Assembly (NCBI RefSeq): GCF_964204645.1
Contig: NC_134033.1
Location: 13,704,155 to 13,768,154 of the forward strand
Length of the DNA stretch: 64,000 nucleotides
From: Tubulanus polymorphus
Lineage: Eukaryota > Nemertea > Palaeonemertea > Tubulaniformes > Tubulanidae
Direction of reading: 5' to 3'
Shown: positions 1-10,300 of the stretch, piece by piece
Layout of the letters: each line of letters starts with the position of its first letter
How positions within the stretch are numbered: position 1 is the first letter of the stretch
Program-made: the position numbers and the translations under genes
The notes under the pieces: generated by a model
What the model was told of the DNA's origin: nothing
Seen by the model: the letters and a program-made list of their open reading frames with translations, nothing else
The model's database searches: none

Positions 1-242
1 GGGATTACCACAGCGATGATGATCATTTGTATGACGATCATAACGATACGATCGCTAAAACGACAATTCACGACGAATCCGGACCGGAGCACGCACCGGA
101 CGAGGATAACACGCACCAGACGGTTGGCAAAATAAAACGACAAACATCCGTTAAAGGACTTGGTTTCGGTTACAAGTTTAACCGAGGTGAATGTATTGAT
201 TTGAGTGCCATTCAACAGAAACTTATAGAACCCGAATTCTGA
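1..242 (+). CDS. C-terminal exon of an unrecognised protein (5' part outside window)
   Basis: An open frame runs from the window edge and stops at TGA 240-242. The visible stretch, about 79 residues, is acidic and rich in His and Asp at its start (runs of GAT/CAC codons). It then becomes basic (KIKRQTSVKGLGFGYKF) and ends in LIEPEF. The composition and the contrast with stop-rich flanking sequence suggest a genuine last exon, but no start, splice acceptor or family motif is visible. It looks like an intracellular, probably disordered C-terminal tail. I do not recognise the protein. It lies tail to tail with the minus-strand gene that ends at 745. Confidence 0.45.
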   Translation, partial: DYHSDDDHLYDDHNDTIAKTTIHDESGPEHAPDEDNTHQTVGKIKRQTSVKGLGFGYKFNRGECIDLSAIQQKLIEPEF

Positions 243-744
243 TTTACAATCTAGAGCAGTGGATGTTTCCGCTGTGATCTCCGTCACCCTGATCCCAGCG
301 TAACCACATTTTCTGTATTGTAAAGTCAGAGTGATTTCAAAGTATCGAGAAAACATCGTTCGGGCCTCAGTATCTGTGGTAACATCAGGCAAGTTCCTGG
401 TGAAATGTACTAGAGATATGCACCGACGAATGCTAGTCTGACAAACCGTGTCGTGGATTATTGATAACTATTTAACGATGGTTTGAAAGAAAGTAAATGA
501 AATTTATCTATCAAAATATTTGTGTTTGCTTGAGTTTAGGAGAATATCTGATGTGAATCGAGGTTAAATGTCGAGTACTTGAAATTTCACTTGGAGATGA
601 TTCAGCAAGTTGGCGAAGTTAGCAAGTTTCCTAGTTTCCTATAATCTCAAATCTATATCATTCCCCACATTTGGGGCAAATGCTATGCGATAATATATAA
701 TACAGGATAGAGGATGAAAAGATTGTTTGCGGACTGAGCCGAAT
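243..744. other. Intergenic gap between two convergent genes
   Basis: About 500 bases between the stop of the left-edge plus-strand exon and the stop of the minus-strand DC-STAMP gene. It should contain the 3' untranslated regions of both. I see no coding frame and no repeat in it, and no clear AATAAA signal for either gene. Confidence 0.5.
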
Positions 745-3700
745 TTAGAATTCGTCATCAATTTTCAATTCTACATGCGCGTCAACATCTTTCTTCTTCA
801 CGTCACATATGTAACACTGACCCTAAAAAATCAACAAAAATAATTCCAGTCTTTGGGGTTGATAAATTGAATGATTGAGGATTGAGGAGTGTATACCTCA
901 GCGTCGATCCAACACTGCGCGCAGTACAGGAAGTTACAGCCTTTGGTGCACGTGACGCATTTCGAATCTTCCCGTTCGTCGCAGACGATGCATTTCCTTT
1001 TACCAAGGCCAAGGACGTTCAGGCAACAGCACAGCCGAGGAAACTGTAACTTCAACGCCGTTAGAAGTGACGTGACGCGCTGAAAAGACACAGCCAGTAT
1101 GGTCACCGTGGCCCATAGATTTTGGAACGGCGAGATGGGCTTTAATCTGACGTAATGATTACCGAAAGTTCTTGTCTTTCCACCATTGCACGTATTTCTG
1201 CTCGCATGTGTTTCATGTATCCGTTTCTCTTCCGCATCATATCATTGTAAAGGAACAGAATTCGCTTTTTCTCGTGCTTCAGATAACAGGGAATAAATGT
1301 ATACATAAATATATACAGAAGCTGTTAATAAACGGGATATTTTAGAATGAAATATGTATATATAGGCCTATAAATGTGTAGTACTATACAGAATTCTTTT
1401 TGAAATTAACTCCAGAAAACTCAATGGGTTAAACATTTTGCATAATTTATGCACAATAACATTCGAAATTCAGATTCAAAGCACCACCTTGCGGTAGAAG
1501 AACGAAGCAATCACTCTTCTGAGTCGTAGAGCGTACGCCTCGGTCAGAATCGACACCCAAACAGTCACAACAACTGCTATAGTCTTCCAGATGTACATAC
1601 GAGGCGTCTGCATAGGGCGAGGCAGACATACTGAAAATATACGACATGAAACCAAGTAAACTTGAAACCATTTTAAAGATTGCTGTCTGAAACTGTGAGC
1701 ATCAAAGTTAAATTCATCCTGAAACGACTGTGGAACTGTCAAACCTATAGAAATTATTGAATTTGTTTCATTATAAACGGCTGTACCTTCGTTGCTAGTC
1801 AGGTTGTCTATAGAGTGTTGTTGGTTGAAACTTTTAAATAAAGTGCGCACCAGGTTCCCAACCAGTCCGTTACCGTAAACCTTCAATCCGATCTGATGAA
1901 AACCTGGCGATTAAAAAAACAACACGGCCCAGGTATTTCACATTGCCGTAAACATTCTAAAGAGCAGAACAAAAATTCCAAAATGTATGAAATAATGCAT
2001 TCATTGTTTTGACCTTTTTGGGTATATTTGACTGCTGCGTTTCCGGCTAAAATGTCCATTATTGAAAATACAATAGCATCGACCATGAATATACCAGCAA
2101 ACATCAGAGCTCTCAATAACACGTACAGTGTTCCCATTACCTGTAATGATAAATCAAATATTTATTTGAAAATAATCCCTACAAATGCATCCCTTGCTGC
2201 TGCGTGTGTATTTATCAAAATGTACCGTACCAATTTGCGTTTTTCCGGACCCATCAAGCGCATGCGTATTGGCTCGATCACTTTGGCCGCTTCCCGTTTT
2301 TTTAATGGCATCAAGGTTTGTTTGTTCTGTTATAAAGAAAACACACTTCATCAACAAAATGTAAATATGTTGAACTGAAAATCTTGAGTTGGAGGATTTT
2401 GTTCAAAGAGTTGAACTGAAAGCTGTGCTCTGTGTTACCTTTTTACGGCGTCTTTCCTCGATATGCCGGAAATAGGTCGTCATGTAGACGTTGTCGAATG
2501 TGAGCATTTTAATGTAGTCGTTATGATAATACATCGCCCTAAAATCAATCAATATCATCGACCTATCAATTTGACCAATATCATCTCTCACATTAACAAA
2601 CCTCAAAAATCTCAATTCAGGTTGCTTCAATTACAAAGAACCAGTTTAATAAATCAGTGCTAGGTTTATCATCACTTGTAACCAGTTCCACAGTTGTGAG
2701 TTAACCCCGAGTTAAGATTAGTTCATGTTCACCCTAGAATCAAATGAACTATGGAACTGGGTCCGGTATTCAAAGTTATTGTTTGAATTTTACTCGATCT
2801 AATTTATATAAATCTATAACAAAAAAATACTTCGATTTGTAAGCGAAAATACTGATTCTATTTTTCACGTGGAGATTATTTTTGTCAGGAATAATTGTCA
2901 TTTCGAAGGCCCCAGCCGCCGTACAGATACTTAACGATAAGAAAATCCTGACAAACATGAAAGGCAAAATACGTCTGATGGTGAGTAGAATGAAGTTCAG
3001 AACCCGCGTTCTCATCTCAAACTGATACTCAATCTCTTTAGCGATCGCGGCTGCGGTTTTAACTTCAACCGGTGGTTCAATCATCTCCAACTGTAAAACA
3101 ACAAACAACAACAACAATTAATCAATCAATTTCAAAATTTATCAATTGAATACCTCTTCAATGGTCTGTCCATAAACAAGAATGGCGCCTGGGGCCGGTT
3201 GCATAGTCGTGGCTCGGACTTAAGACCAGTCTAAGACCAACTTAGTTCTATAGCCAATCTAACAACTTAAGACCAGTCTTAAGATTTAAGACCACTTTCG
3301 AACTTAAGTCACGACTGTGCAACTGGGCCCTGGTCATTTGATGCACTAAGTTCGCTATGCCTCTTTTTTCAGGTTACCTTGTATTGCATGTTTACTTTGA
3401 ATTGCTGATTAAGATCTTTCATCGTGTGTTTGGTGGCTTCGAACCCTTCACCAAATCCTGGATTCACAGCTTCCATCGAGTTACAATCAATACCAGTTAT
3501 ACCCGGTAAAACTGTTTTTCATAAATGCGAATACAAAATGGTTACATTTGTTATAAACGAATTATCCCTTAAGCTCCAAGATTGATTACTTGCGAGGATT
3601 CGAACACTAAGAATGTTCACTTACACAAGGCTAATTTGCATATACCGGTGAACGCGGAGAACGGCCAGCAGAGCAGTTTACCGAGGATACGCCCGACTTT

Positions 3701-5323
3701 TTGAAGGCATGCCACCTTCACTTCTTTCATACTGTTTTTGCACATTATAACCCCTTGATTAAAAACCTCTGAAAACAATTTGAACAATGGTTGTTAAGCC
3801 GTTCGGCGAAGCACACGAAGTACATTGGGTCCGACGTTGGCAGACACAAATGTATCACATTCCATTGAATCATTTGAGATGTAACGACCTTGACATTGGT
3901 AATCTAGTTTTCGTTTGAAGAGTTTTTCATCTTGGGTGGCATCACTGTCGCTTTTGTCGATTTTATAGCGATTGTCGATCCTTTCGTTCCGGTCAGCGCC
4001 ACCTTTTAACGGATGATAACATGACGAATAAGGATCCGGGTCACGATAGTCTACAGACATTTCAATAAATACGGCTGCGAAAAGTGTGGTCCCTCGTATG
4101 ATACAATCAATAAGGAATCTTTAGTTTCAAACAATCAGGATATTTCACGGAAGCAACCACCTTTTCTAGTTTCATAGATATTAAATACGGTTCCTACTGA
4201 CCCATATCCTGCTTCGTAGCCTCGTTTTGTATCTTTATACGGTCTACGTCATCCTGTGACGTCACAAATTTATTCAGCGGCAAGAATTCATCGAATAGCG
4301 AACCGGAAATACCCGTCAGAAAATTACTTTGTAACTAAATGTGAAAACAAAAACAACCTCGAGATATAATTGTAAGACACTCGGTTTCTTACAAGATGTT
4401 GGATTGCGTGTATCTTATATCATTGGTATCGATAGTACAATACCTGGGCTCTGAAAACCAACCCACCAAACTTTATGAATAAGTCTTTATTAGGTCTAAC
4501 GCCAAACGTATTACCTTTAGGTCGTCCAGTATATCCTGAGCCGGTTTTGATCTCAGTTCCATTCGCATCTTCGTTTGATTTTCAGCTAATTCCACCACAC
4601 AGTTCAACGAACGAGTAATCTCTTTGGCGTTGAATATCAGATTTGAAACAGGTCCTGAAAACAGGCGCCAAAAATCGAGTTTTATTTCAACTAAATTTGC
4701 TTCGGTTCTTATGAAATGACACGCGCGGACACCGGGATAGAAATCGACTTACCTGTTATGATTAGTCCTATGGCGAAAGTCCAAACGTAAGCTCGGCCGC
4801 TTTTTGCGAAAAGATGCGGAAGTAAAAGGGATGTAATGCAGCGAATTTCCACCGATAAGGCGAAACCAAACGCCAGAAGAAGACCCATAACGCCCCCTAG
4901 CGAGTACCGCAAGTAGTCTGGGAGCTGCATAGGCTCAATCAGCGCGAAGTGTAAACCTAGAAATATTCAGATATATTCAGAATGAGGTTTGTGTGATCTG
5001 GTTGTTGTAATTTGTCATATGAATTCAAGATGTTTCATTTCACTGTTGGACGGTACTCACAGAGGGCAATCAGCGCCCCGACGGGGAACCCCAAAATCTT
5101 TTTAGCGATGCGGTATTTATTTGGTTCGCTCGTTAAAAAGTCGTGTATTAGCGGACACGATTTCTGACAGCAGCTGGAGATTCCTTTGAATGGAAGTTTT
5201 AGAAAAATGTATTGATTAAAACAAATTTTGCACCTTTCGAATGTAAAGAGTGTCCAGAGTCCGATATCTCTGTATACATTTACCTTTGTGGATCTTGTCG
5301 AGAAATCGTGCACACGACGACAT
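745..5323 (-). CDS. DC-STAMP domain-containing protein (DCST1/DCST2 family)
   Basis: Multi-pass membrane protein of the DCST/Sneaky family, which in other animals acts on sperm in gamete fusion. Sixteen exons join in phase: 5284-5323, 5061-5183, 4753-4956, 4515-4654, 4202-4334, 3817-4074, 3625-3768, 3378-3511, 2936-3090, 2439-2538, 2183-2326, 2014-2140, 1488-1903, 1163-1276, 897-1079 and 745-816. They give 828 residues; vertebrate relatives are about 700-770. Family marks include RAYVWTFAIGLIITGPVSNL near the N-terminus, FDNVYMTTYFRHIEERRRKK in the middle, and hydrophobic helices throughout. The last two exons form a cysteine finger: CIVC, CVTC, C, CAQCW, CYICD. The ATG gives MSSCARFLDKIHKG before a phase-1 donor. 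The least certain junction is the 3817 donor; the 2936 donor (GTTAAG) is non-ideal. I cannot decide between DCST1 and DCST2. Confidence 0.9.
3192..3330. mobile_element. MITE-like element with terminal inverted repeats
   Basis: It lies in an intron of the DC-STAMP gene. The left end (GGGCCGGTTGCATAGTCGTG, then CTTAAG) is matched in inverted orientation by the right end (CTTAAGTCACGACTGTGCAA, then CTGGGCCC), about 30 bp of imperfect inverted repeat. The interior repeats CTTAAGACCAGTCT motifs. There is no coding capacity, so it is a non-autonomous DNA-transposon or foldback type. I did not find a convincing target-site duplication. Fragments with similar ends (GGCCCGGTT) appear near 33.35 and 39.2 kb. 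Confidence 0.6.
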
Positions 5324-6123
5324 CTTTTTTCTGGCAGGAAAAATTGTTCCAGTTTCCTTTGGTCATTAGCCTATACGACGTAACCGTTAACATTGTTGTC
5401 CTATGCCTGTATTTTTTAATTTGAAGATGGCGGAAACTTTGTATCAGAAAGATACAATTTGTAAATGTTAAGGAAAAATAAAGATGAAGATGATGATGAA
5501 TTTTCTTGCTCATACGGTGATATTCTTATGTCGATTGAAATTGTGCAATTTCGCTCCGCGAATCCTCTCATGGTGGAGCTAATATCTACACAGCTTTCCA
5601 GAATGAAAATCGCCCAATCCCGGGATATTTAAGATTTTGCGTGACAGCTCTACGATCTGGGAAAAGCTGCAAATTGGATCTGTCAAACAACATGAGGATA
5701 TCAGACGTCAAAATCAGTTAAGAATATAATCCGGTTGACTGTCATTTCGTATATGAATTTATTAAGATTAAAAAAAAAAAAATAAAAATCAACACAAATA
5801 TCAAATAAACTTGAAAGTATTTTAGACACACGGTGTAATACTATAAAAATCATATTCTAATTATTATCACATCATGGTTTATTTTGAACTAGTAACTGTT
5901 AAAAAGTGTTAAGTAGTTTTACGTACGGATACAACACTCAAAGATTTTAATTTTTTTTTACTTCAAGTGGATTGCAAATGAATTTATTTCAGTGTAAAAT
6001 CTAAGACATATTTTCAACGCAACTCTCTTTAAGTCTATAGCGGGTACTACGAGGGGAAAAAATTACCCAGAACGTAATGAAAAATCGACGATGAAAAAAA
6101 GAAAACAGTCGGGTTCCCGTTGT
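5324..6123. other. Intergenic region, DC-STAMP 5' flank and tetraspanin 3' flank
   Basis: About 800 bases between two minus-strand genes. It should hold the promoter and 5' UTR of the DC-STAMP gene and the 3' UTR of the tetraspanin. An AATAAA on the minus strand (5983-5988) lies about 135 bp past the tetraspanin stop and is a plausible polyadenylation signal. Short A/T runs and a GATGAAGATGATGATG tract near 5480 are the only other structure seen. Confidence 0.45.
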
Positions 6124-7371
6124 TTAGTCTGAGGCTGATGGCATTCCGTTTCCTTTGAAACTTGGCACATTGATTTCGTGTTGCTGCGGATCACCAATGC
6201 CAACCGATCGCAGTGACGTCATACTATTAGTACGGCTAATAGGCGGCGTCGCTGTACCACTAACGACTTCACGACGTCTAAGAACCGGTGTGAGCCTACC
6301 GGAATGAGTCTGTAAGGCTGACTGAGGTGAAAGAAATTGTTGACCATTAGTCTTATCAAATTTATTGATTTCGTCATCCGGGTCGTAACCGATATTTATA
6401 ACGGCCTTGACCTTCATCGACGTGTTGTTATCGTCGAATAGTTCGCTGTTTCTGGGCGACGAGCTCCGGGTCGAGTCGGTGTCGACATCAGACATCTGAA
6501 AATGACGGAGCGCGACGGTTGACACGGAACAGTCCGCATCCGTGGTCGTCACGCTTCCTCTTTCGACCGTGTAAAACTTCTCGCTGGCGTTCGCGTGAAT
6601 TTTCTTCATGCAAAGTAACGTCAAAGCGACGTGAATTGACGAGAACAGAAGGAATACCGGGCACAGAATCCCGATAATAGTCAACTGACGGGTCAACGTC
6701 GCGCGTAAGAGCGGGTCACAGGCGTTCTTGTAAATCACTTGTAATGGACTATTCGTATTTCGGGAAATCTGTTGACAAGTAGTCGATTTATTGGATATGA
6801 GAACTTCGGGAACTAGATCGGCCGCGCATTGACACGATTTCGGATAGATAACCGAATCTAAAGTCGACCAGTCGGTATGATCGAGTACTCCGCAGCAGTG
6901 TTCGTTAGTTTGAATCATGAGCAGACAGGGGGCGTTCGAGTCGATCGTTTCGTTCGATACGCCCATATCCAGCATTCGTCTCAGATTAGATTCCAAATTT
7001 CCCTCAACGTCCGTGACGTAATGACTCCACGTGAACGCCGTTGCTACTAGCAGCAGAACGCCGATGACCGCGCACACGGCCAGTAGCTTGAAGAGCAAAT
7101 TTACCAGATCGAACGTCTGACCTGACGTCACAAAACCCGTGAAACTGAACAGAATCATTATAACCGCCGCGGCGATTGTTACGTAAAGCTCGATTTTGAG
7201 ATGGCTGCCAATCAGGCAAGTGGGCAGCTGGGTCATCAGAAAGTTAATGGAGAATCCGAGTAGAATACAGCCTTGTATAAGAAGCAATATGAAGTATAAA
7301 ATGTAAACGACGTGGGCAGTTTTAGTGCGGTATATGAGCAAACCAAACCTAGTTGCAGCTTGACTTTTCAT
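6124..7371 (-). CDS. Tetraspanin family protein, single exon, long C-terminal tail
   Basis: 415 residues from one uninterrupted frame starting with ATG. Four membrane segments are visible at about 21-45, 60-84, 91-115 and 230-254. The large extracellular loop (116-228) carries the tetraspanin CCG signature at 159-161, plus C180, C182, C199 and C218 for loop disulfides, and N-glycosylation sequons (NET, NKS). Tetraspanins organise membrane microdomains with integrins and other partners. Two things are odd. The cytoplasmic tail is about 160 residues, far longer than the usual 5-30, and is rich in Ser, Thr and Asp. There is also no intron, whereas most tetraspanin genes are split, so a retrocopy or lineage-specific gene is possible. 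The subfamily is not recognised. Confidence 0.85.
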   Translation of the reverse strand: MKSQAATRFGLLIYRTKTAHVVYILYFILLLIQGCILLGFSINFLMTQLPTCLIGSHLKIELYVTIAAAVIMILFSFTGFVTSGQTFDLVNLLFKLLAVCAVIGVLLLVATAFTWSHYVTDVEGNLESNLRRMLDMGVSNETIDSNAPCLLMIQTNEHCCGVLDHTDWSTLDSVIYPKSCQCAADLVPEVLISNKSTTCQQISRNTNSPLQVIYKNACDPLLRATLTRQLTIIGILCPVFLLFSSIHVALTLLCMKKIHANASEKFYTVERGSVTTTDADCSVSTVALRHFQMSDVDTDSTRSSSPRNSELFDDNNTSMKVKAVINIGYDPDDEINKFDKTNGQQFLSPQSALQTHSGRLTPVLRRREVVSGTATPPISRTNSMTSLRSVGIGDPQQHEINVPSFKGNGMPSASD

Positions 7372-10300
7372 CTTTTTAAACGTAGTGCTCGCTCCCGACC
7401 GATTGGTTTATCCTACAACTTTTTCATAACTGAAATCAAGAAATAAATAAACTTGAGGAAAGAAACGAAATAACGAGTATTTTTTTACGCAATTCGCCTG
7501 TCTTATTCTTATGGATAAGACGCGTATTTTGCTTCACACCTAAAAAGATTGTCCCAGAGAGGTCTTGAACCGATATCGCATGAATAACGTGCAAAGGCCT
7601 AAAACTCTTTCCCTTTTGTATAGAAAACTGATCTGTCGAACTCTTGATGATTTGTTTCTTAATGTCCTTGTTATATATGAAAAGCTTCATGTTTACCTGA
7701 ATATCCGTCGATTGGAGAATCGCACGCGCTCAAATAACCATAATCTCCTGATTTATACGTATATGACTGACTGCCACACATTCCCGAAGTTTATTTATGT
7801 CAGTAGTATGAAATTGAAGTTTTCCACACGCTATGTAAGAAGAACGAACTCGATTAGCACCTGCTTTCAAATCAGCTCTCATTCAAAATAACGTACATTC
7901 ATGTATATGTATGTGATATATTTCTATTTTCGTGCTGAATAATAGATCTACTTGTTTTTTTTTGGTGACTATATGTTCCTATTACAATATTGCTGCAATT
8001 CTGTCGCGTTATCGCGGTTTTCAGTTCTACTGTTTAGAATTGTAAAGACCGGTATTTTTAATGGGAACAGTTAATATTGCGTTATTGAGTGCACAACCAG
8101 ACAATATCGCTTTGTTTCTGATCGTAGGAACGCCTACTCATTTTTTCATCGAGTTTTCACTCTCAACAGACCTGCGCGGTGGGGTGGGCAGAGCACAGTA
8201 CTACATCAAGATGTGGCGCTTAGATAAGACTTAGAATCGCTCCAAATAAAGCAATCTTTTCTTCACAAATTAATACTGGTCCCAATGCTAGGATTGAATT
8301 GATCGAATTGTCAAAGACCCAGTTGGCCAGCTGGGAGTGAATCAAATTCGATTCGTTTTTTGATTTCAGAATAACCACACTCAACCGTGTGGAGGATAGA
8401 TAATAAGATGAAACCTGCTATAGATGAAAAGTTTTGTTATCGAGGATTTATGCAATCAAAAATCAATTAAAAAGGCACGATCTTTCGAACTCACATTAAA
8501 CATCATCGTCAGGTGTCTTATTAATGAAGTCTTATGAATAAACTTCGATTTTGAAAAATTTCGAATCTGTATGTAGTGGGTTTAATGTTATCATCGTTTT
8601 TGAATGTTTAATGCTAGAATCTAAATCCGTACTCAGAAGCCGTTTAGTCGATTGCCATTTTTCACGAAGGAATTACGAATATCGAGAATTAATAGCTATG
8701 TTCAGAAGCTACGAAGTCAATGGTTATTTCACCCGAAGGAATTACCAATATCGAGAATCGTCTCATAAATTCTGTTTATTCTAGTGTTTCTATTTTTACG
8801 CCTCGGTTATTGTTATCATTATCCTTGTACTCGTTTTCAATGCATGTTTTTATATAGACCGGTTAATCGAATTTTACGGCTTTTCAATGAAGTTCGGTTC
8901 AACTCGATCAAAAGACAGTTTCGTGCTAGAAAATATGTATTGACAAAAGACTTAAATCGTAGTCGTGTTCTGTGCTGATGATTAAATGTCAAATAACATG
9001 TGTCAAAGTCCAAATACCAGGCTCGAATCCCCGATAATAATCATCTTTATTCTATTTATAATTTCTAAAGGTTTGCTTCTATATTTGCTTTGCAGCTATA
9101 TGTCTTGACAGAATTCTAACGGTCGTTCTCTTAGAGCCGACCTACCCCCGTGGAGGTTGCTGAACGTCTACATCAGAATATGGTAGAAATATCATACAAT
9201 AATTCACTTAAGTGCAAGTAAACAATAAAACTGTTAATCAACCTTGCATGGCCACTACGAGTTACTCTTAACGAGTTCCTTTTTTGGGAGCTCGAACGTC
9301 ACTTTTTGACTTCTCTGGGTCTCCTCTATTTTCATCATTACTCTATATTGTAAAAAAAAAAAATCACACGAAATCCTATCCACAATGAGAATAGGAGGAC
9401 GGCGAAAGAGGAGAGAAAGAAGAAGGAAGAACTTTCGAGAGAACGGTGTGGTGTATGGCACTGGTGTAGCTGACGGGGTTTCGCCGGGCGAATACTAATG
9501 AGATACTGTAAAATCAACTGTTTACTTATACTATTAGTCTGAACACGCCTGCCAGTAATGAAAATATATTTCACCATTTTTGACGCCGTAAAAACCGTTA
9601 AATGTTGTATCCGTTGAACCTTGTATTAAGCGGCGTTATTTAAGGGGTTCTGTATGTCGAGTCGAGGTGTACTACGTCATCAATATTGGCGTTTAAAATG
9701 ACGATTACGATTGTGAATTTTGGCGTTTATCTTGTAATCAAAGTACGGCATATTACTGTATTTTATTTTCGATAAATGTCAACGATTATTTTTAGACTGG
9801 TTGCCTGTCAATTCAATTCAATAATCGATATTCTAATCCAGGATAACTTTATTGATCTTAATTACATGATTCATGTTATATCATTTATAGTCGGCAATAT
9901 TAAGCGATATATGTGTTATATATCAAGGCATCAAAAAACTTTCAAGTTAGTTTTCTTGTTTATCATTGATTACGTGTCGCAAGCTTTATCACTTCGGCCG
10001 TTGTTGGGTATTTTCGCTAACGATGGGACTACCATAGTAGATCCAACGTAGTACATCCGTTTATCTATTAACCGCTTATCAATAAGAGCCACATTGACTT
10101 GAATATATATGTTTCACATTATCAATAATATGCACGGAAAGTGATTGTCCAAGAATGTCTAACGACGGAGATAAGATTTATTGCGCCTGGCGCCTCCTAT
10201 CGGTCAATCGGCTCGAGCTTTGAATATTCAAATCGCCGGATCGCGCATGCGCACGTTGCAAAAGCGAATGAGATCGTCTGACAGCGATGGGGAGCAGCGC

